Shown: positions 11,628-22,845 of the stretch, piece by piece
Layout of the letters: each line of letters starts with the position of its first letter
Position numbering within the stretch: the first letter of the stretch is position 1
Assembly: GCA_019775845.1 (NCBI GenBank)
Contig: JADQAV010000002.1
Span: 682,001 to 746,000 of the forward strand
Source of the DNA: Myrmaecium sp. VS I D KN 1
Lineage: Eukaryota > Ascomycota > Dothideomycetes > Valsariales > Valsariaceae
Length of the DNA: 64,000 nucleotides
Direction: 5' to 3'
Translations under genes and position numbers: made by a program
The notes under the pieces: generated by a model
Told to the model about the DNA's origin: nothing
The model's database searches: none
The model's input: only the letters and a program-made list of their open reading frames with translations

Positions 11628-12251
11628 ATGAAGCTCTCTATCATCCTCTCCTCCCTCGCCCTCGCCTTCTCCGCCCAGGCCATCACAGGTACGCATCGCT
11701 GTGCCCTTATAGATCCCGCCTCCAGCCAGTCCCACTAACACAGCGCTTTCCAGTCGCCTACGACGAAGGCTACGACGACGCCAGCCGGTCCCTCACCGCG
11801 GTCGCCTGCTCCGACGGCGTCAACGGCTTGATCACCCGGTACGGCTGGCAGACCCAGGGCCAGATCCCCACCTTCCCTTACATCGGCGGCAGCTCCACCG
11901 TCGCGGGATGGAATAGCGACCAGGTAAGGGGTGACCTTTTTCTCCTCTTCCTTCTACACCTCCATCGCCCTTTCCTACATGGTGGCACTTACCCTCAACC
12001 ACCTACCTCATCTCGTGCAAGTTGAGCCGTCCCACCAACAGCTAACGCTTTCTTCCTTCCACCAGTGCGGCACCTGCTACAAGCTCACGTACAACGGCCG
12101 GTCCGCCAACGTCCTCGCCGTCGACCACTCCGCACAAGGCTTCACCATCTCCAAGGCCGCCCTCAACTACCTCACCAACAACAACGCCGTCCAGTTCGGC
12201 CGGGTCGACGCCGCGGTCGAGCAGGTCGCCGTCTCCGAGTGCGGGCTTTGA
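11628..12251 (+). CDS. Cerato-platanin family secreted protein
   Basis: Three exons: 11628-11688, 11754-11923 and 12066-12251. The introns are 65 and 142 nt; intron 1 has a CACTAACA branch site. The product is 138 residues, the normal family size. Residues 1-18 are a signal peptide ([15 protein letters not shown]). The mature part starts [22 protein letters not shown], the hallmark of cerato-platanins. Four cysteines (39, 78, 81 and 136) give the two conserved disulfides; CGTCY and the final SECGL are intact. These small double-psi beta-barrel proteins are secreted, bind chitin oligomers or surfaces, and often act as elicitors in plants or as allergens in Aspergillus. TATA box and C-rich codon use suggest strong expression. 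Family assignment is firm; the biological role in this species is not shown. Confidence 0.96.
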
Positions 12252-13206
12252 GTCGTCGCCTACGCATGGTTCTTTTTTTGTCTTCTAACTTCTTGAGACC
12301 CTTGGCATGAGAGGGAAAAGGGTTTTTCCATAGCGGCGGCGTTGTCTATTCTTTTTTGTGGCTATCGCTCCCTTTCTTGCTCCTCTTTTTCGTGCCTCTT
12401 GTGAGCGTGCGTTGGATGATGATTTTTGGCTTGGTAGGTATGGCTTTTCTCACTCCTTCCTGAATCAGGCAGTGCGTCTCGCGCGCCCATCATCCTAGTA
12501 ATAATATACGGTGATTGGAAATGACTTGATAACGGCGTGCTTGATCCTCAAGCGTGGTAGCTCCATACGTCCGTGCGGGAGGAGCGTGTTGCTTGGTTGG
12601 GGGGAGGCATCGGAAATGGAAGGAACTTGGCGGCCCGGGGAACCCCTTCTCCCGCGCAGATACGAGCGAGACGGGGCGGGACGGGATGTAACGTGATGGA
12701 ACCTGGACAGAGCGGAGAGGTTCCGGCAATAACTCCTATCCGCCCACGGTTGCGCTGATCGTCAGCACGGCAGGCGTACTTAGGGCATATGATCGCCCAA
12801 ATTCGTTCACCATAGAGAGCTGGGCAGAGACACTTGAAGAAGACGGAAGCTCATTTATTGACTGGCACGCAGGCAGAAGAAATAAGAGAACCCGAAGGAA
12901 AAGAAGAAAAGGAAGAGAGGAAAAGAGAGAATCAAAGTGATAACCCGTGGAGAATGAAGAAATGAAGAAACGCCTTGGTCAAACTCCCTCACCCTACCAC
13001 CCCTGTTGCCCAAGAAGCCGCGCGCCAGGTTCCCCAGATGGGGGAGATTCGGAAAAGCCCCCATAACGATCGAATGAAAGAACCCAGAAGCCACGCACAC
13101 CCATGCAAAATCTGTAGGAAGAGGAAGAGAATAAAAAAAAAAGCAAAGAAGGACTATGTGCCGTCATCAATCATACTCATCCTCACCGCCCGGGGTGCGA
13201 CCTCGG
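12252..13206. other. Convergent 3' intergenic region
   Basis: This lies between the ends of cerato-platanin (+) and Sin1 (-). It is T-rich after 12250 and A-rich before 13150, as expected of 3' untranslated regions. No gene is seen. Confidence 0.6.
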
Positions 13207-15814
13207 TCACAGCATCCCCATGCCACGACCGGCGGCTTCGGTCCGGAGCTCGATCTCGCGGACGATCTCCTTGGCCTCGGCCGGGGTCTGGGCCTCGAAG
13301 TCATACCGCTTCGTCTCGCGCTCCTTGAAGACGATGACGCGGAAGACGCGGGGGTGGCGGCGGGAGACCTTGCAGCCGACGATGCTGGAGAAGTGCACCG
13401 TCGTCGTCTTGTCCGCCTTGCCGCCACCGCCGCCACCGCCCTCAAACAGGTTCCGGGCCGGGTGGGCGGACCCGCCGCCGCTGGGCATGATGTGCATGTA
13501 CTCCCCGTCCAGCGCGAGGATGCGGCTGCTGCTCCCGCTGAAGCTCATCGGCTGCTTCCGCGTCACCGCGTACCGCTTGTAGTTCGCGTTCAGCGTGTGC
13601 GCCAGTGGGTCGAGCCGCTGCGCGAGCGGGTGCACGACCCCCTTCTTGCCCTTCTTCGGCGTCCCGCCCGTGGATATGAGGAGGGGCGCGTTCGGCGTCT
13701 CGCTGCCGGGCGAGGCCGACAGCCCGAACGCGCCGTCTCCGACGAACCGACGTCGGACGAGGTCGAGTTCGCTGCGTTCGCCGAGTGCCTCCACCGTCCG
13801 GTCCAGAGGCGCGACGGTGGAGGTGCCTGTGACCTTGAGGACGAAGAGCGCTTTGTCCACCGCGAAGTCTCGACAAGCACGATCGAACACTTCGGCAATG
13901 TACGTATCGGTTGTGACATCAATAGCGAGCTTATGCGAATGGAAGTCGTCGTTGGTGAAGTGGATAAGAAGCGTTTTCGGCGCACCGGTGCGGGGCGTCG
14001 AGTGAGACGTCTGGACTGCTGGTGCATCGAGTAAGGGTTGGCTGTCTTTACGTACAGGTGCAAATGACGGTCCAGTGATGGGGTTCCGGAAGGGAACTGC
14101 GGCCGGAAGGTCTAGGTTTGTAGATGCGCCAGGCGCAGGCGCCGCAGGATTCGGCCCAGTCTCTTGCTGAGAGGATTCGTTCGCCGCGGCAGCATCTTGG
14201 CTATATTCAGGTGATTCCATCTCATTCTGCTGGAATTCAGCTTCGGTAGCCTCCACCAGCGCAAATTCGTCCCATGGCTTTTCTCGAGCTCTGCCGCGCA
14301 CACCGCGCTGATTGTTCGAAGCGAAGTCGGTAATCGGTTTATCCCGTGTAAGGGCAGGGAATTCGTAGTCTACCTCACCATCATCCCACATGCGAAGCAC
14401 CCACTTGTTCACGTTCTTCTTATCGCTCTCAATAGGAGGCTGAAGCTTCTCCTCATTGTATCGCCATAGCGCAAACCCGACAGCTTCAGAAACCTTGACA
14501 AATTTGTCGTCATCTGTCTTACGGCGAAGGATTACCTCAAAGGGCTTGTTGGGCTTGGTCGAGAATGGCGCATAGATCTTCAGATACAAAGGATGTGGAT
14601 CTCCAGTCCCAGATAGGATAGCGAACCGTTGGAAAGGATCTTCGGGTCCCTTGCTCTTCGCTTTCAATGCTTGCGTAAGCGCACTCACAGGCTGGACCAT
14701 GCTGATTGGGCGAGGCGGAGGAAGCGCTTGTAGCGTGGAAGAAGCCTGTACCTGTTTTGCTCGTTTACTGGGCGAGGTGTTGTGCGGCGTAATAGGAGGC
14801 GGGATGTTGGTAAGGGCCGTGGGGGACGATGAATCGAGCGGTGCGACATCTGCGAGGAGAGAACCAGTATCGGCTGTTCCGGAGAACTCAGAGTCAAGAC
14901 TGCTATCCGATAGTCCGCCAGGATCGGGCTCGTCATGTTGAGCTTCACTCTCTCTTTCGTCCTCTTGGATACGCTCCGTTAGGATAGCGCTAGCCGTCGC
15001 GGCCCTACGAGGGTTCACTGGCTTCCTCTGGAAGACTGATGGGTCCAGCTCATTTTCTGAGGACATTTCGCTGCTTGTGACAGTGTCTCGCCGTGCTCTT
15101 TCTTTTACTGTTTCCAAAGCACCCAAGGACCCTCTTCGCATACCTCGTCCGTCGCCAGGTTTCGAGGGCGAAGTTATCATGAGGGCTGGACCCCCATCAA
15201 TCGTGGTGGTATTCCTAAGCGGAGATGATCCGGCTCGAGTTCTTACTGGCATCTTTGTAAACTTGATCTGCTGTACCGCCCTTGGAAACAGTCAGCTTAT
15301 CCAACGCGTATGCTGCATTCAGTATCGCAAACCTTTGGCTTTCGCTCTCCTCGTCGCTCTCATCACTAAGGTCGCTGCTGTCGTCCTCCTCTAGCTGCTC
15401 TTTGCGCCGTCTTCTTCTCGCGTTCAGAGCTGGACCGACGGTATCGTTACTTGCTCCGCCCCCGGTGACCATGCCGCCTTCCTCGTCATCGGAGCCTATC
15501 CCAGGTCCGGGCAATCCCGCCGACCTTGGGGCTTGGAAATATTCGGAAGTAATTGCTGTAGGAATAGGCGGAGAGTAGGTGCGCTTGATGTCCGCGGGAT
15601 TTGGGTTCCAGCCGGCAGCACGGAACGCAGGATTGTTTAGAACCGAAGGGTTAATGTTGATGAGTCGTTCGCCCACACCATCCTTGATATTGCTAAGGTA
15701 TGATGTACGGAGTTGATATAGAACGAAGCTGTTATGCGTAAGCCGACGGACGCCGTGCAGAAGTTGTCCGCGAAGATGCGGGGGTACATACTCTTCATTT
15801 TGAAGGAGCGACAT
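13207..15814 (-). CDS. sin1: TORC2 subunit Sin1/Avo1
   Basis: Three exons: 15814-15792, 15728-15333 and 15280-13207. The product is 830 residues. Intron 1 (63 nt, GTATGT...ACAG) keeps the frame open and adds 21 codons if not removed; splicing it restores MSLLQNED-FVLYQLRTSYL, the start I know from this family. Intron 2 is 52 nt with a GCTGAC branch site and an AAG acceptor, giving QQIKFTKMPVRTR. Domains: conserved N-terminus 1-60; CRIM about 354-469 (PLYLKIYAPFS, WDDGEVDYEFP), which recruits TORC2 substrates such as Akt/Ypk-type AGC kinases; Ras-binding-like fold about 574-654; C-terminal PH domain about 705-825, expected to bind phosphoinositides at the plasma membrane. A run of seven glycines interrupts the PH domain. 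The gene shares a 272-bp promoter with the PRCC-like gene. Confidence 0.93.
13424..13444 (-). repeat. In-frame glycine-codon repeat in the Sin1 PH domain
   Basis: A GGC/GGT-type triplet run encodes seven successive glycines in a predicted loop of the PH domain. It is a likely site of length variation. Confidence 0.7.
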
Positions 15815-16086
15815 GATGACGAGTTCTTTCTGAGGGGGAGCGCTGCCCAGAGTGATACACAGGTCTTGGAGAGAATGATCCCTTCAGGCCTGCTGAAGAG
15901 CAAGAGTGCGCATGGCTGTGAAAGGCGGAAACTTGAAGAGCGGACGTTGTTGTCCTCTCGGTGATTTGGGGACCCCAGAAAGTCAGCGGTCAAAAAGAAG
16001 GGACCAGCTGCACGTCACCGACAACGCCGCCTCCACTCCCACTTTCCCTGCAACTTCACGCATTCAAAACCCAACATTCTCCAAGT

Positions 16087-17289
16087 ATGGCCCTGGTCGC
16101 ATATTCCGACTCCGAAGGCTCTGACAATGAGACCTCCCCTCCTATCCCTAAACCCAGCTCGCCGGAGCCTGCAGCCTCCGCAGCAACCTCCAAACCCGCT
16201 TTTCGCAAAGTGGTCGACCGCGCCAATCCTCAAAAGATCCGTGTTAACCTCCCTTCCGTCTCCGCAGACGAAGACGTACATGCGAGCGATGCGAATGACA
16301 ATGCCCCTCCGGCGAAGAGGCCCCGGGTTGGCGGCGGAGCTTTTAGTGGGTTCAACTCATTCCTGCCCGCGCCCAAGAAGACGGGTCAAGCAAGTGGAGA
16401 GAAGGGCGGAGGAAGGAAGCTTGGTGTCGGGATCAGACTGAAAACAGGCGCAACACCTGCTTTTTCAAGAGAGCCGATGCCAGAGCCAAAGGCAGCGGAA
16501 GATACAGACACGGCAGAGCCTGCCACGAAGCCAGAGAGCACCAACGCGCCTGCGCCATCGCCGATAACCCCCGCTGCACCAGAGCCTGCAAAGTCTGCTC
16601 CGAAGCCCATGTTTAGGCCTCTGTCGGTCGCATCGAAGAAACAGAAAGCAAGAAAGGGACCGGTGGTACCACCACCATCACAGCTCACTCAGGAGACTAC
16701 AGAGAATGTTTCAGCACCAGCTTCTATCGAGCAGAAAGCACCGCCCCCGAAGCCAAAAGTGTCGCTTTTCTCCATATCCCAAGAGGATACATCTGCTACG
16801 GTGATCTCTACGTCAACTGGTGGTGATTACCAACCATTGCTTTATCAAACTTCCGAGGAAACGAACACCCAACAAGAACATGCAGACTGGTCTGAGAACT
16901 ACTCCATTGATCCATCAGCTGCACAAGCGCCACCGGCGAATACCATATCAGATGGACCGCACTCTCTCCAAACAATCGCTCAGGACTTAAACCTCACTGA
17001 AGCGCAGCGACGGCAACTGTTTGGGCGTCGCCGTAAGGGAGAGCCTGAGGTTGATCTCAGCGCGATCAACGTGGTCAACTTCAACACCGACGAAGAGTAC
17101 GCGCATAACGAAGCTTTGCGGGCATCGGGAGAAACCATACAGCACAATCCTGTCAGGGCTATTGCGCCTGGCAAGCACTCACTGAAGCAGTTAGTGAGCG
17201 CGGCGTCAACCCAGAAAGAAGCTTTGGAGGAGCATTTTGCCACAGGATATCGAAACAGAAAGGAGGCTGGAAACAAGTATGGCTGGTGA
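16087..17289 (+). CDS. PRCC-like protein (MAD2B-interacting family)
   Basis: A single exon encodes 400 residues. The start MALVAYSDSEGSD is the conserved opening of the family, so the ATG at 16087 is preferred over upstream in-frame codons. Residues 20-290 are Pro/Ala/Lys-rich and disordered, with a basic, nuclear-signal-like AKRPRVGGG near 80. The conserved part is the C-terminus, about 290-400: LNLTEAQRRQLFGRR, then INVVNFNTDEEY and a final HSLKQLVSAA...GNKYGW. In animals PRCC is a nuclear protein linked to splicing factors and to MAD2B in the mitotic checkpoint. In fungi the role is not established. It is divergent from Sin1. Confidence 0.85.
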   Translation: MALVAYSDSEGSDNETSPPIPKPSSPEPAASAATSKPAFRKVVDRANPQKIRVNLPSVSADEDVHASDANDNAPPAKRPRVGGGAFSGFNSFLPAPKKTGQASGEKGGGRKLGVGIRLKTGATPAFSREPMPEPKAAEDTDTAEPATKPESTNAPAPSPITPAAPEPAKSAPKPMFRPLSVASKKQKARKGPVVPPPSQLTQETTENVSAPASIEQKAPPPKPKVSLFSISQEDTSATVISTSTGGDYQPLLYQTSEETNTQQEHADWSENYSIDPSAAQAPPANTISDGPHSLQTIAQDLNLTEAQRRQLFGRRRKGEPEVDLSAINVVNFNTDEEYAHNEALRASGETIQHNPVRAIAPGKHSLKQLVSAASTQKEALEEHFATGYRNRKEAGNKYGW

Positions 17290-18742
17290 GCTGTGGACTT
17301 CGAGTTGGGTTGGGCAAATCGCAGAAGCCATCACTATGGGTCTATCTCTGATGCAGCTTCGCGCCGTCAAATGCTTCATTAGTGCCATCTTGGAGCGCGC
17401 CGTGGCCGTACCCGCGATCAATCGTGGCTCGTCATTTTCCCGATATCACGCCCTTGCTAATTGACTTCCTGATGTTGGGGCGGGAGCAAAACGGCGCACG
17501 AGCTCTCCTTGGAGAGCCAAGAAGGAGATATGACTAGCGGAAGCCATCTCGAGACTGAACATACGTGCGAATGTTCCCTTCGCTGGAATCGGCATCCAAG
17601 AACTGCTATACTGTTGAGGATAATGGCAATGTACTACCCGGTATTCTCCTCGAGAACAAAATCCTGGGTCTATGCAATGCGGTTTGGTGGGTGACGAGGA
17701 TCCAAACATATCGATTGCACAGCGTCGTCATAAGGCTGTACGTATACATTGCGGAGCTACGAACTTTTAGTGAGTCGTGCGTGGTAGATCCCAAGGTCTC
17801 CACCAAGTACGAGCCCTACTCCTGTATCCGTACGTGACATCCAACAACAGTGCCTCTTATCTTCAGAAGATGATTCAGATATATATTTTTTGCACGGTGT
17901 AACGTCGCCTTATTGAAATATGAGTGGCAGTGATCGTGTTAACCTTATCGGTTGCGTTCCGACGAAGCTTGTTCAACGGTCAGCTGTACCGGCCCGCTCA
18001 CAGATCAGATATCCAACCGACCCGATCAAACATCCACCACGATACCTCGTCGGAAGCCGGCCCACTTGCAACCCGGTTTTCAATTGTCTTAGAATAATAC
18101 ATACAGTACTCTTATAGGAAGTACTAGTAAGTTTCGTAAGGCCTGCCTTCCCACACACTGGCCTCAGAAACATAGGCGTTACGGAGGGTCCTGGGTCGTG
18201 GAGTAGCTTCCCCTGAAAGCGTTCTACGTATGCGATCCTGAATCCTATATGCGACGCATAAGTGGATAGAGGGTGTGCGTCTGAACATCTCGCTTTCTGT
18301 ATTTATCTCTTCCAGAGGCGGCCTGGTGTCTGGTAGAGCTAGAGTTACATAACGTAAATCACCCCGCTCTTGCTTGTTTACGAGCTCCACCCATCTCGTA
18401 ATGGCCTGTAATCGACTCCGCCTCTCAGGGCTCGGATTGCTATTCTCGGCGGCAAGGGTCTGTGATCCGCGCAAGGCCGGGCATCTTTGCTGACGGCTTT
18501 TCGTATGCTGATTACTTACCCCGGACGCGCGACCGCTCCTCCTTTCGCCCCTTTGATCAATGCCACGTCCGCCCCAGGCTCACACGGACACGCTCGGCCG
18601 CTGCCCACTCCTCTCTTCGACCACAAATTTTTGTATACGCCCCTCATCGCGGTCGTAGCTACCGGCTATCTACCGCAAGGGTCTACTAGCATTCGCTCCT
18701 AGCATCCCTTTTCGACGAGCTTGACCTGTCCGCCTTGGATTG
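17290..18742. other. Intergenic region upstream of the polyphosphatase gene
   Basis: No gene is supported. A minus-strand frame at 18124-18474 has protein-like composition but no ATG (see findings). The segment 17300-18120 is less GC-rich than the flanking genes and may be an old relic; no repeat ends are visible. Confidence 0.5.
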
Positions 18743-20109
18743 ATGGCAGGAGAGCTCAGATATCAAACCGAGCCACCACGTAACGCACATATTTATCGTT
18801 CACAAGCGCACGACCGCCGACCGCTCATAGATTTTGTCACCAACGCTTGGAAGACAGATCCCGCCTATAACCAAGAGAGCCATCCAGTAGTTCCAGCTTC
18901 CTATTCCTTTAGGGAGGATAGGAAACGGATAACACAAGGGTTGATGGACGTCCTCTCCGCCCCGACACGCATACCAAGACGCGTGCGGCGATATATCCTC
19001 GTATATTTCACCATCGCGGTGGCGCTATGGGCCTCGTGGCAGTGGGTTCTGAAACCGAGCTACGAGGAGCAAAAGATTCTGGATCAAAGCTTTGCAAGGG
19101 CATCCAGCGAGAAAGGGGGCGTTTTTGGGAGCAATATGCGGGTGGAGTTCGCGGGCATGACCCAGGTCAAGACAATGGATAGCACCTTGCTTCCCACATT
19201 TGAAGACCCCTCCAAGAGGCTGATCTTCGTAGGCGACGTTCACGGATGCAAGGATTCCCGTCAGTTGTGCCACCTGCTGATATAGCCATGGCTTACTGAC
19301 TTCTTGTTATAGTTGTCGAACTCCTTCACAAGATGAATTTCCGCTCCGATCACGACCATCTTGTCTTGACGGGTGATATCGTGGCGAAAGGTCCCGATTC
19401 CACCGGGGTGATTGATTTCGTCATGTCGTTACACGCCTCCTGTGTGCGGGGCAACCATGAAGACCGGGTCTTGTTGGCGTATGACGATATCAATTCCGAA
19501 CATCCTCCACTCCCTGGCCCCGGAGAGGACGAGAACAAAAAGGACGACAGCATGAGCGAGGAATCCTTCTCACAAGGCGATTTTGAGCAGCGCAAGGTGG
19601 CCAAGCAACTGAGCAAGAAGCAGGTGGAGTGGCTGAAAGAGTGCCCTGTCATCCTCAATGTGGGTAACATTGAGGGTATGGGCGAGGTAGTGGTGGCCCA
19701 CGCCGGTCTCGTGCCCGGAGTGGCCTACGAGCAACAGGACCCATTCCAGGTCATGAACATGCGCACAGTCGACCTTGAGACCCGCCTTCCCAGCGAGGAT
19801 CGTATGGGCGTTCCTTGGGAAAAGGTAAGCTACAGCAAAGTGAGTGAGACTGCTTGGTTCGGGAAATGTTAACATACCTTGCAGTTATGGAACGACCACC
19901 AGAAGCGGCTCCCCGCCAAGGATCGGGTCACCGTTATCTACGGCCACGATTCCAAGCGCGGTCTCAACATCGGTAAATATAGCAGGGGCCTCGATACCGG
20001 CTGCGTGAAGGGCGGAAAGTTGACCGCTCTCATCCTCGAGTCCGGCAGTAATGGGGGAGTGAAAGAACGCATGGTTAACGTTGATTGCATCGACAGCACT
20101 AGCACGTAG
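18743..20109 (+). CDS. ppn2: Ppn2-like vacuolar metallophosphatase (endopolyphosphatase)
   Basis: Three exons: 18743-19259, 19313-19824 and 19885-20109. The introns are 53 and 60 nt; intron 1 has CTTACTGAC and a GTCAGT donor. The product is 417 residues. A single transmembrane helix at about 83-102 (ILVYFTIAVALWASW) follows a basic cytosolic tail, so it is a type II membrane protein. The calcineurin-like fold then shows all metal motifs: GDVHGC 164-169, GDIVAKG 193-199, GNHED 219-223, AHAG 301-304 and YGHD 362-365. The layout matches yeast Ppn2 (YNL217W), a zinc-dependent endopolyphosphatase of the vacuole. An acidic/Lys-rich insert at 230-270 is probably a loop. Polyphosphate cleavage is inferred from the family. 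The first ATG was chosen because the codon just before it is TTG. Confidence 0.88.
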
Positions 20110-20769
20110 GTGTTTTGTTCTTCGGCAGGCGGGCGGTTATCAAGAGCAGGGAACGTTGGCGTTTTGGGCGTGTTTTTGGCTATCGCTGCACGCATGCAGT
20201 TGGTCCACCGGTTTTATCTACCGCACTCGAAGATTTCAGGAGCCGTTATTCTCCCCTTGTCTGCAGGAGTACGTCGCGAAATTCTCCATCATTGCATAAA
20301 TTCCCTTTTCGGCTTTGGTTTGGATAGGAAGTGGAAGTCCGATTGGGACTCGGCATGTTTTAGTGTCTTTTATTTTCATCTTGTATAGTATGTACGGTCG
20401 CCACGTGCAGGTATTCTTCGAAAGAAAGCGGCATGATGGTCATCTTCGGTGACTTCTAAGTATTGTAACCATCGCTTGTCGACGGAAATATAATGTACGC
20501 AGTAAAGGCGGATTTCATGCCTGAGGCAAAAGCCATTCCACGGTCCTGCCGCCATCCGCCAAGGAATGGGCGGAGAGCGGAATGGCGGAACCCCGGGTTT
20601 CTTGGCATTGCGCCCTGAGGTACTCCGTTTGTCGGCAACCACCGTCCATGTCATACCGCATAGCCCACATCACTTCCCATGCCGGCACCCGACCTGTCTA
20701 CGTGCCGTAGTACGCACAACAAGCTCTGAGTATACCTTCAGCGCCGGCCTGAAGGACAACACCGCAGCG
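20110..20769. other. Intergenic region between PPN2-like and SGF73
   Basis: This holds the 3' end of the polyphosphatase gene and the promoter of SGF73. A CACGTG hexamer is at 20402-20407. No gene is seen. Confidence 0.55.
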
Positions 20770-22217
20770 ATGGCCGCAGACGCTGCGCGCAAAAGTACGC
20801 TCCGATTGCCTCCCCCTTCCTTGTCCGTTGCCGCAGTGCACCGTGTTAACCCCACACGCAGCGCCCGCGACGGACTCGGCGACTGCGACGAGCAAGCAGG
20901 GCCTCGTTGACCCCGTCATCTACGATCAGATCTTTACGGAGAAGGACCGGAAGCCCGTCAAGATCAAGCTTAAGAGACCAAATGTCCAGCAGTCGCAACC
21001 GGGCAACTGGCAAGACAATAAACTCACAGGTGAGGACGGAGGCGTCCGACTGCAGGTCAGGAACGTGAGCTGAACTGTAAAAGATCCGAACAAGAAGGGC
21101 GAACCTGTCGCCGACTCCGCTGGCGCCTCTCCCATCGTCAACCCGCTCGATGACAAGACCATGGCAGCCTTCCCCACGGGTCGGCCGTTGGAGGATAAAG
21201 TCGATGTCCTAACATGCAAACACTGCAAGCGCCCGATCCTGCGGCACGCGATGCCAGGTCACATCCGAGAATGTCTGGACAAGAAGCAGCAGAAGCAGAA
21301 GAAGAAGAAGGAGGCTAAGGAGGCCAAGGAAGCGGCAGCGAGGCGCGAGCGCGGGGAAGAAGAGGAGCCAAATCCCAAAGGCGCCCGGAAAAGCGCGCTG
21401 AAAGGCGCCGACGACGAAGGCGCGAAGAAGGGCAAGAAGCGGAAGCTGGATGGCGACGCGGAGAAAGCGCCGCCGAAGAAAAAGAAGAAGGACGAGCCAA
21501 AGGCGAAGGCGCCGAAGCCGAAAGGACCGGTAGACGTTGAGCGGCAATGCGGTGTTCCGCTGCCTAACGGTGGACAATGCGCGCGCAGCCTGACGTGCAA
21601 GAGCCACTCGATGGGCTTGAAGCGGGCGGTGCCAGGCCGGAGCCTGCCATACGACATGTTGCTCGCGCAGTACCAGAAGAAGAATCAGGCCAAGCAGCAA
21701 CGTAAGTTGCAGAAACCATTCCCCAAATGGCGCCATGTAACAAGCTAACTTGATCCCAGGCGCCGCCATCGATGCCAACGCCCCTCTGGTCGACGACCTC
21801 GAGTCCCACGGCCCCGTAGACTCAGACGAGGAAACCGAGGCCGTCATGGCCGCCATCGTGCGTTCGCACCCTCAGCCACTCGCGACTCGCGCCTTCGTCC
21901 CGACGCGGAACAAGTATCAGTACGTCCGCATGAAGGAGATGCTGCACACCGCGCTCAGCGGCTCCCGCGGCGCAAGCCTGTTCACACCCCCCGGCCTCCT
22001 CGGTGCCAATGGAGACTCATCTTCTTCCGGTGGCTTGATGAACGGACACGGTGCCTCGCTCGGCCACGGCGGTGGGAGTGTCGCGGACGCTGCCGGTTCG
22101 GCGTTCGGGGACGCCCCCACTCACTCCCGGAAGTCCAGCGCGGCGATGCCCCGGCCGATCCTGCCCGGGCAACTTCCTCCGCCTACGGTGCGTAAAACAA
22201 GCATCACTGCAGCTTGA
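20770..22217 (+). CDS. sgf73: SAGA deubiquitinase-module subunit Sgf73 (ataxin-7 family)
   Basis: Four exons: 20770-20794, 20862-21029, 21084-21701 and 21760-22217. The introns are 67, 54 and 58 nt, all in phase 1. The product is 422 residues. The 25-nt first exon encodes MAADAARK. Residues 20-60 include the helix that in yeast inserts into the Ubp8-Sgf11-Sus1 module. A zinc finger follows: Cys109, Cys112, His124 and Cys128 (CKHC...H...C). After a Lys/Glu-rich spacer with poly-Lys (residues 135-205) comes the SCA7 domain, about 212-275, with [20 protein letters not shown] and LPYDMLL; in ataxin-7 this part binds nucleosomes. The C-terminal about 120 residues are Ser/Gly-rich. The protein should anchor the H2B deubiquitinase to SAGA in the nucleus. 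Assignment is strong. Confidence 0.93.
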
Positions 22218-22845
22218 TTGGGTTGTGAGGCACACGCGCTCGCTTCCATGTTCCTTTCTTCTTTCGTATCGTTTCGTTCCAATATCTTTGGGTTTGCACT
22301 TCTGGCGTTGTAAGGATTGGTGAGGGGAGGGCACATTCATCACCGCAAAGAGCGGAGCTCGGACTCTGTCTCTCTCTCAGCTTCTTTCTTGATACGAGAA
22401 GCGGCTTTTGGCGTTCTATTGCTTTTGCTTTTCTCTATTTCTCACGCCGGATCAGCCATTATCACTCTGCGCCGTTGTATTCTTGTTCTTGTTCTTCTTT
22501 TTCTTCCTTGTACTTTTATTTCTTTTGGTTATAAACCACAGGCGTTTTGGGAATGGGTGGGTGGGTGGATGGGCAAGCTCGCTGCTTGGTCGGTTGGTCG
22601 GTCACAGGGGGTAGGGGGGAAAGGGAAGATACACCATCATTGGGACTCGGGGGTTTTTCTATTTGTAAGGATGGGATGGAGCGGAATCCGTCGGGAATCA
22701 ACGGGCCTCGGACTATTGGTCATCGTCTATTGTTATTTGACTTGTTTCATCTCTCTCATTGGGGAGACGTATAATCATCAAGGTCGTCCAGACCGTTCTA
22801 CATTCGAGCCAAGCTAAGCTCTAACGTCGCCATGCCATGTGCACA
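22218..22845. other. Convergent 3' intergenic region
   Basis: This is T-rich sequence between SGF73 (+) and VMS1 (-). It fits 3' untranslated regions. No gene is seen. Confidence 0.6.

Noticed and set aside
20402-20407. CACGTG between PPN2-like and SGF73 as a phosphate-control site
   Set aside because: It lies downstream of the polyphosphatase gene, is single, and is at the chance rate of about one per 4 kb.
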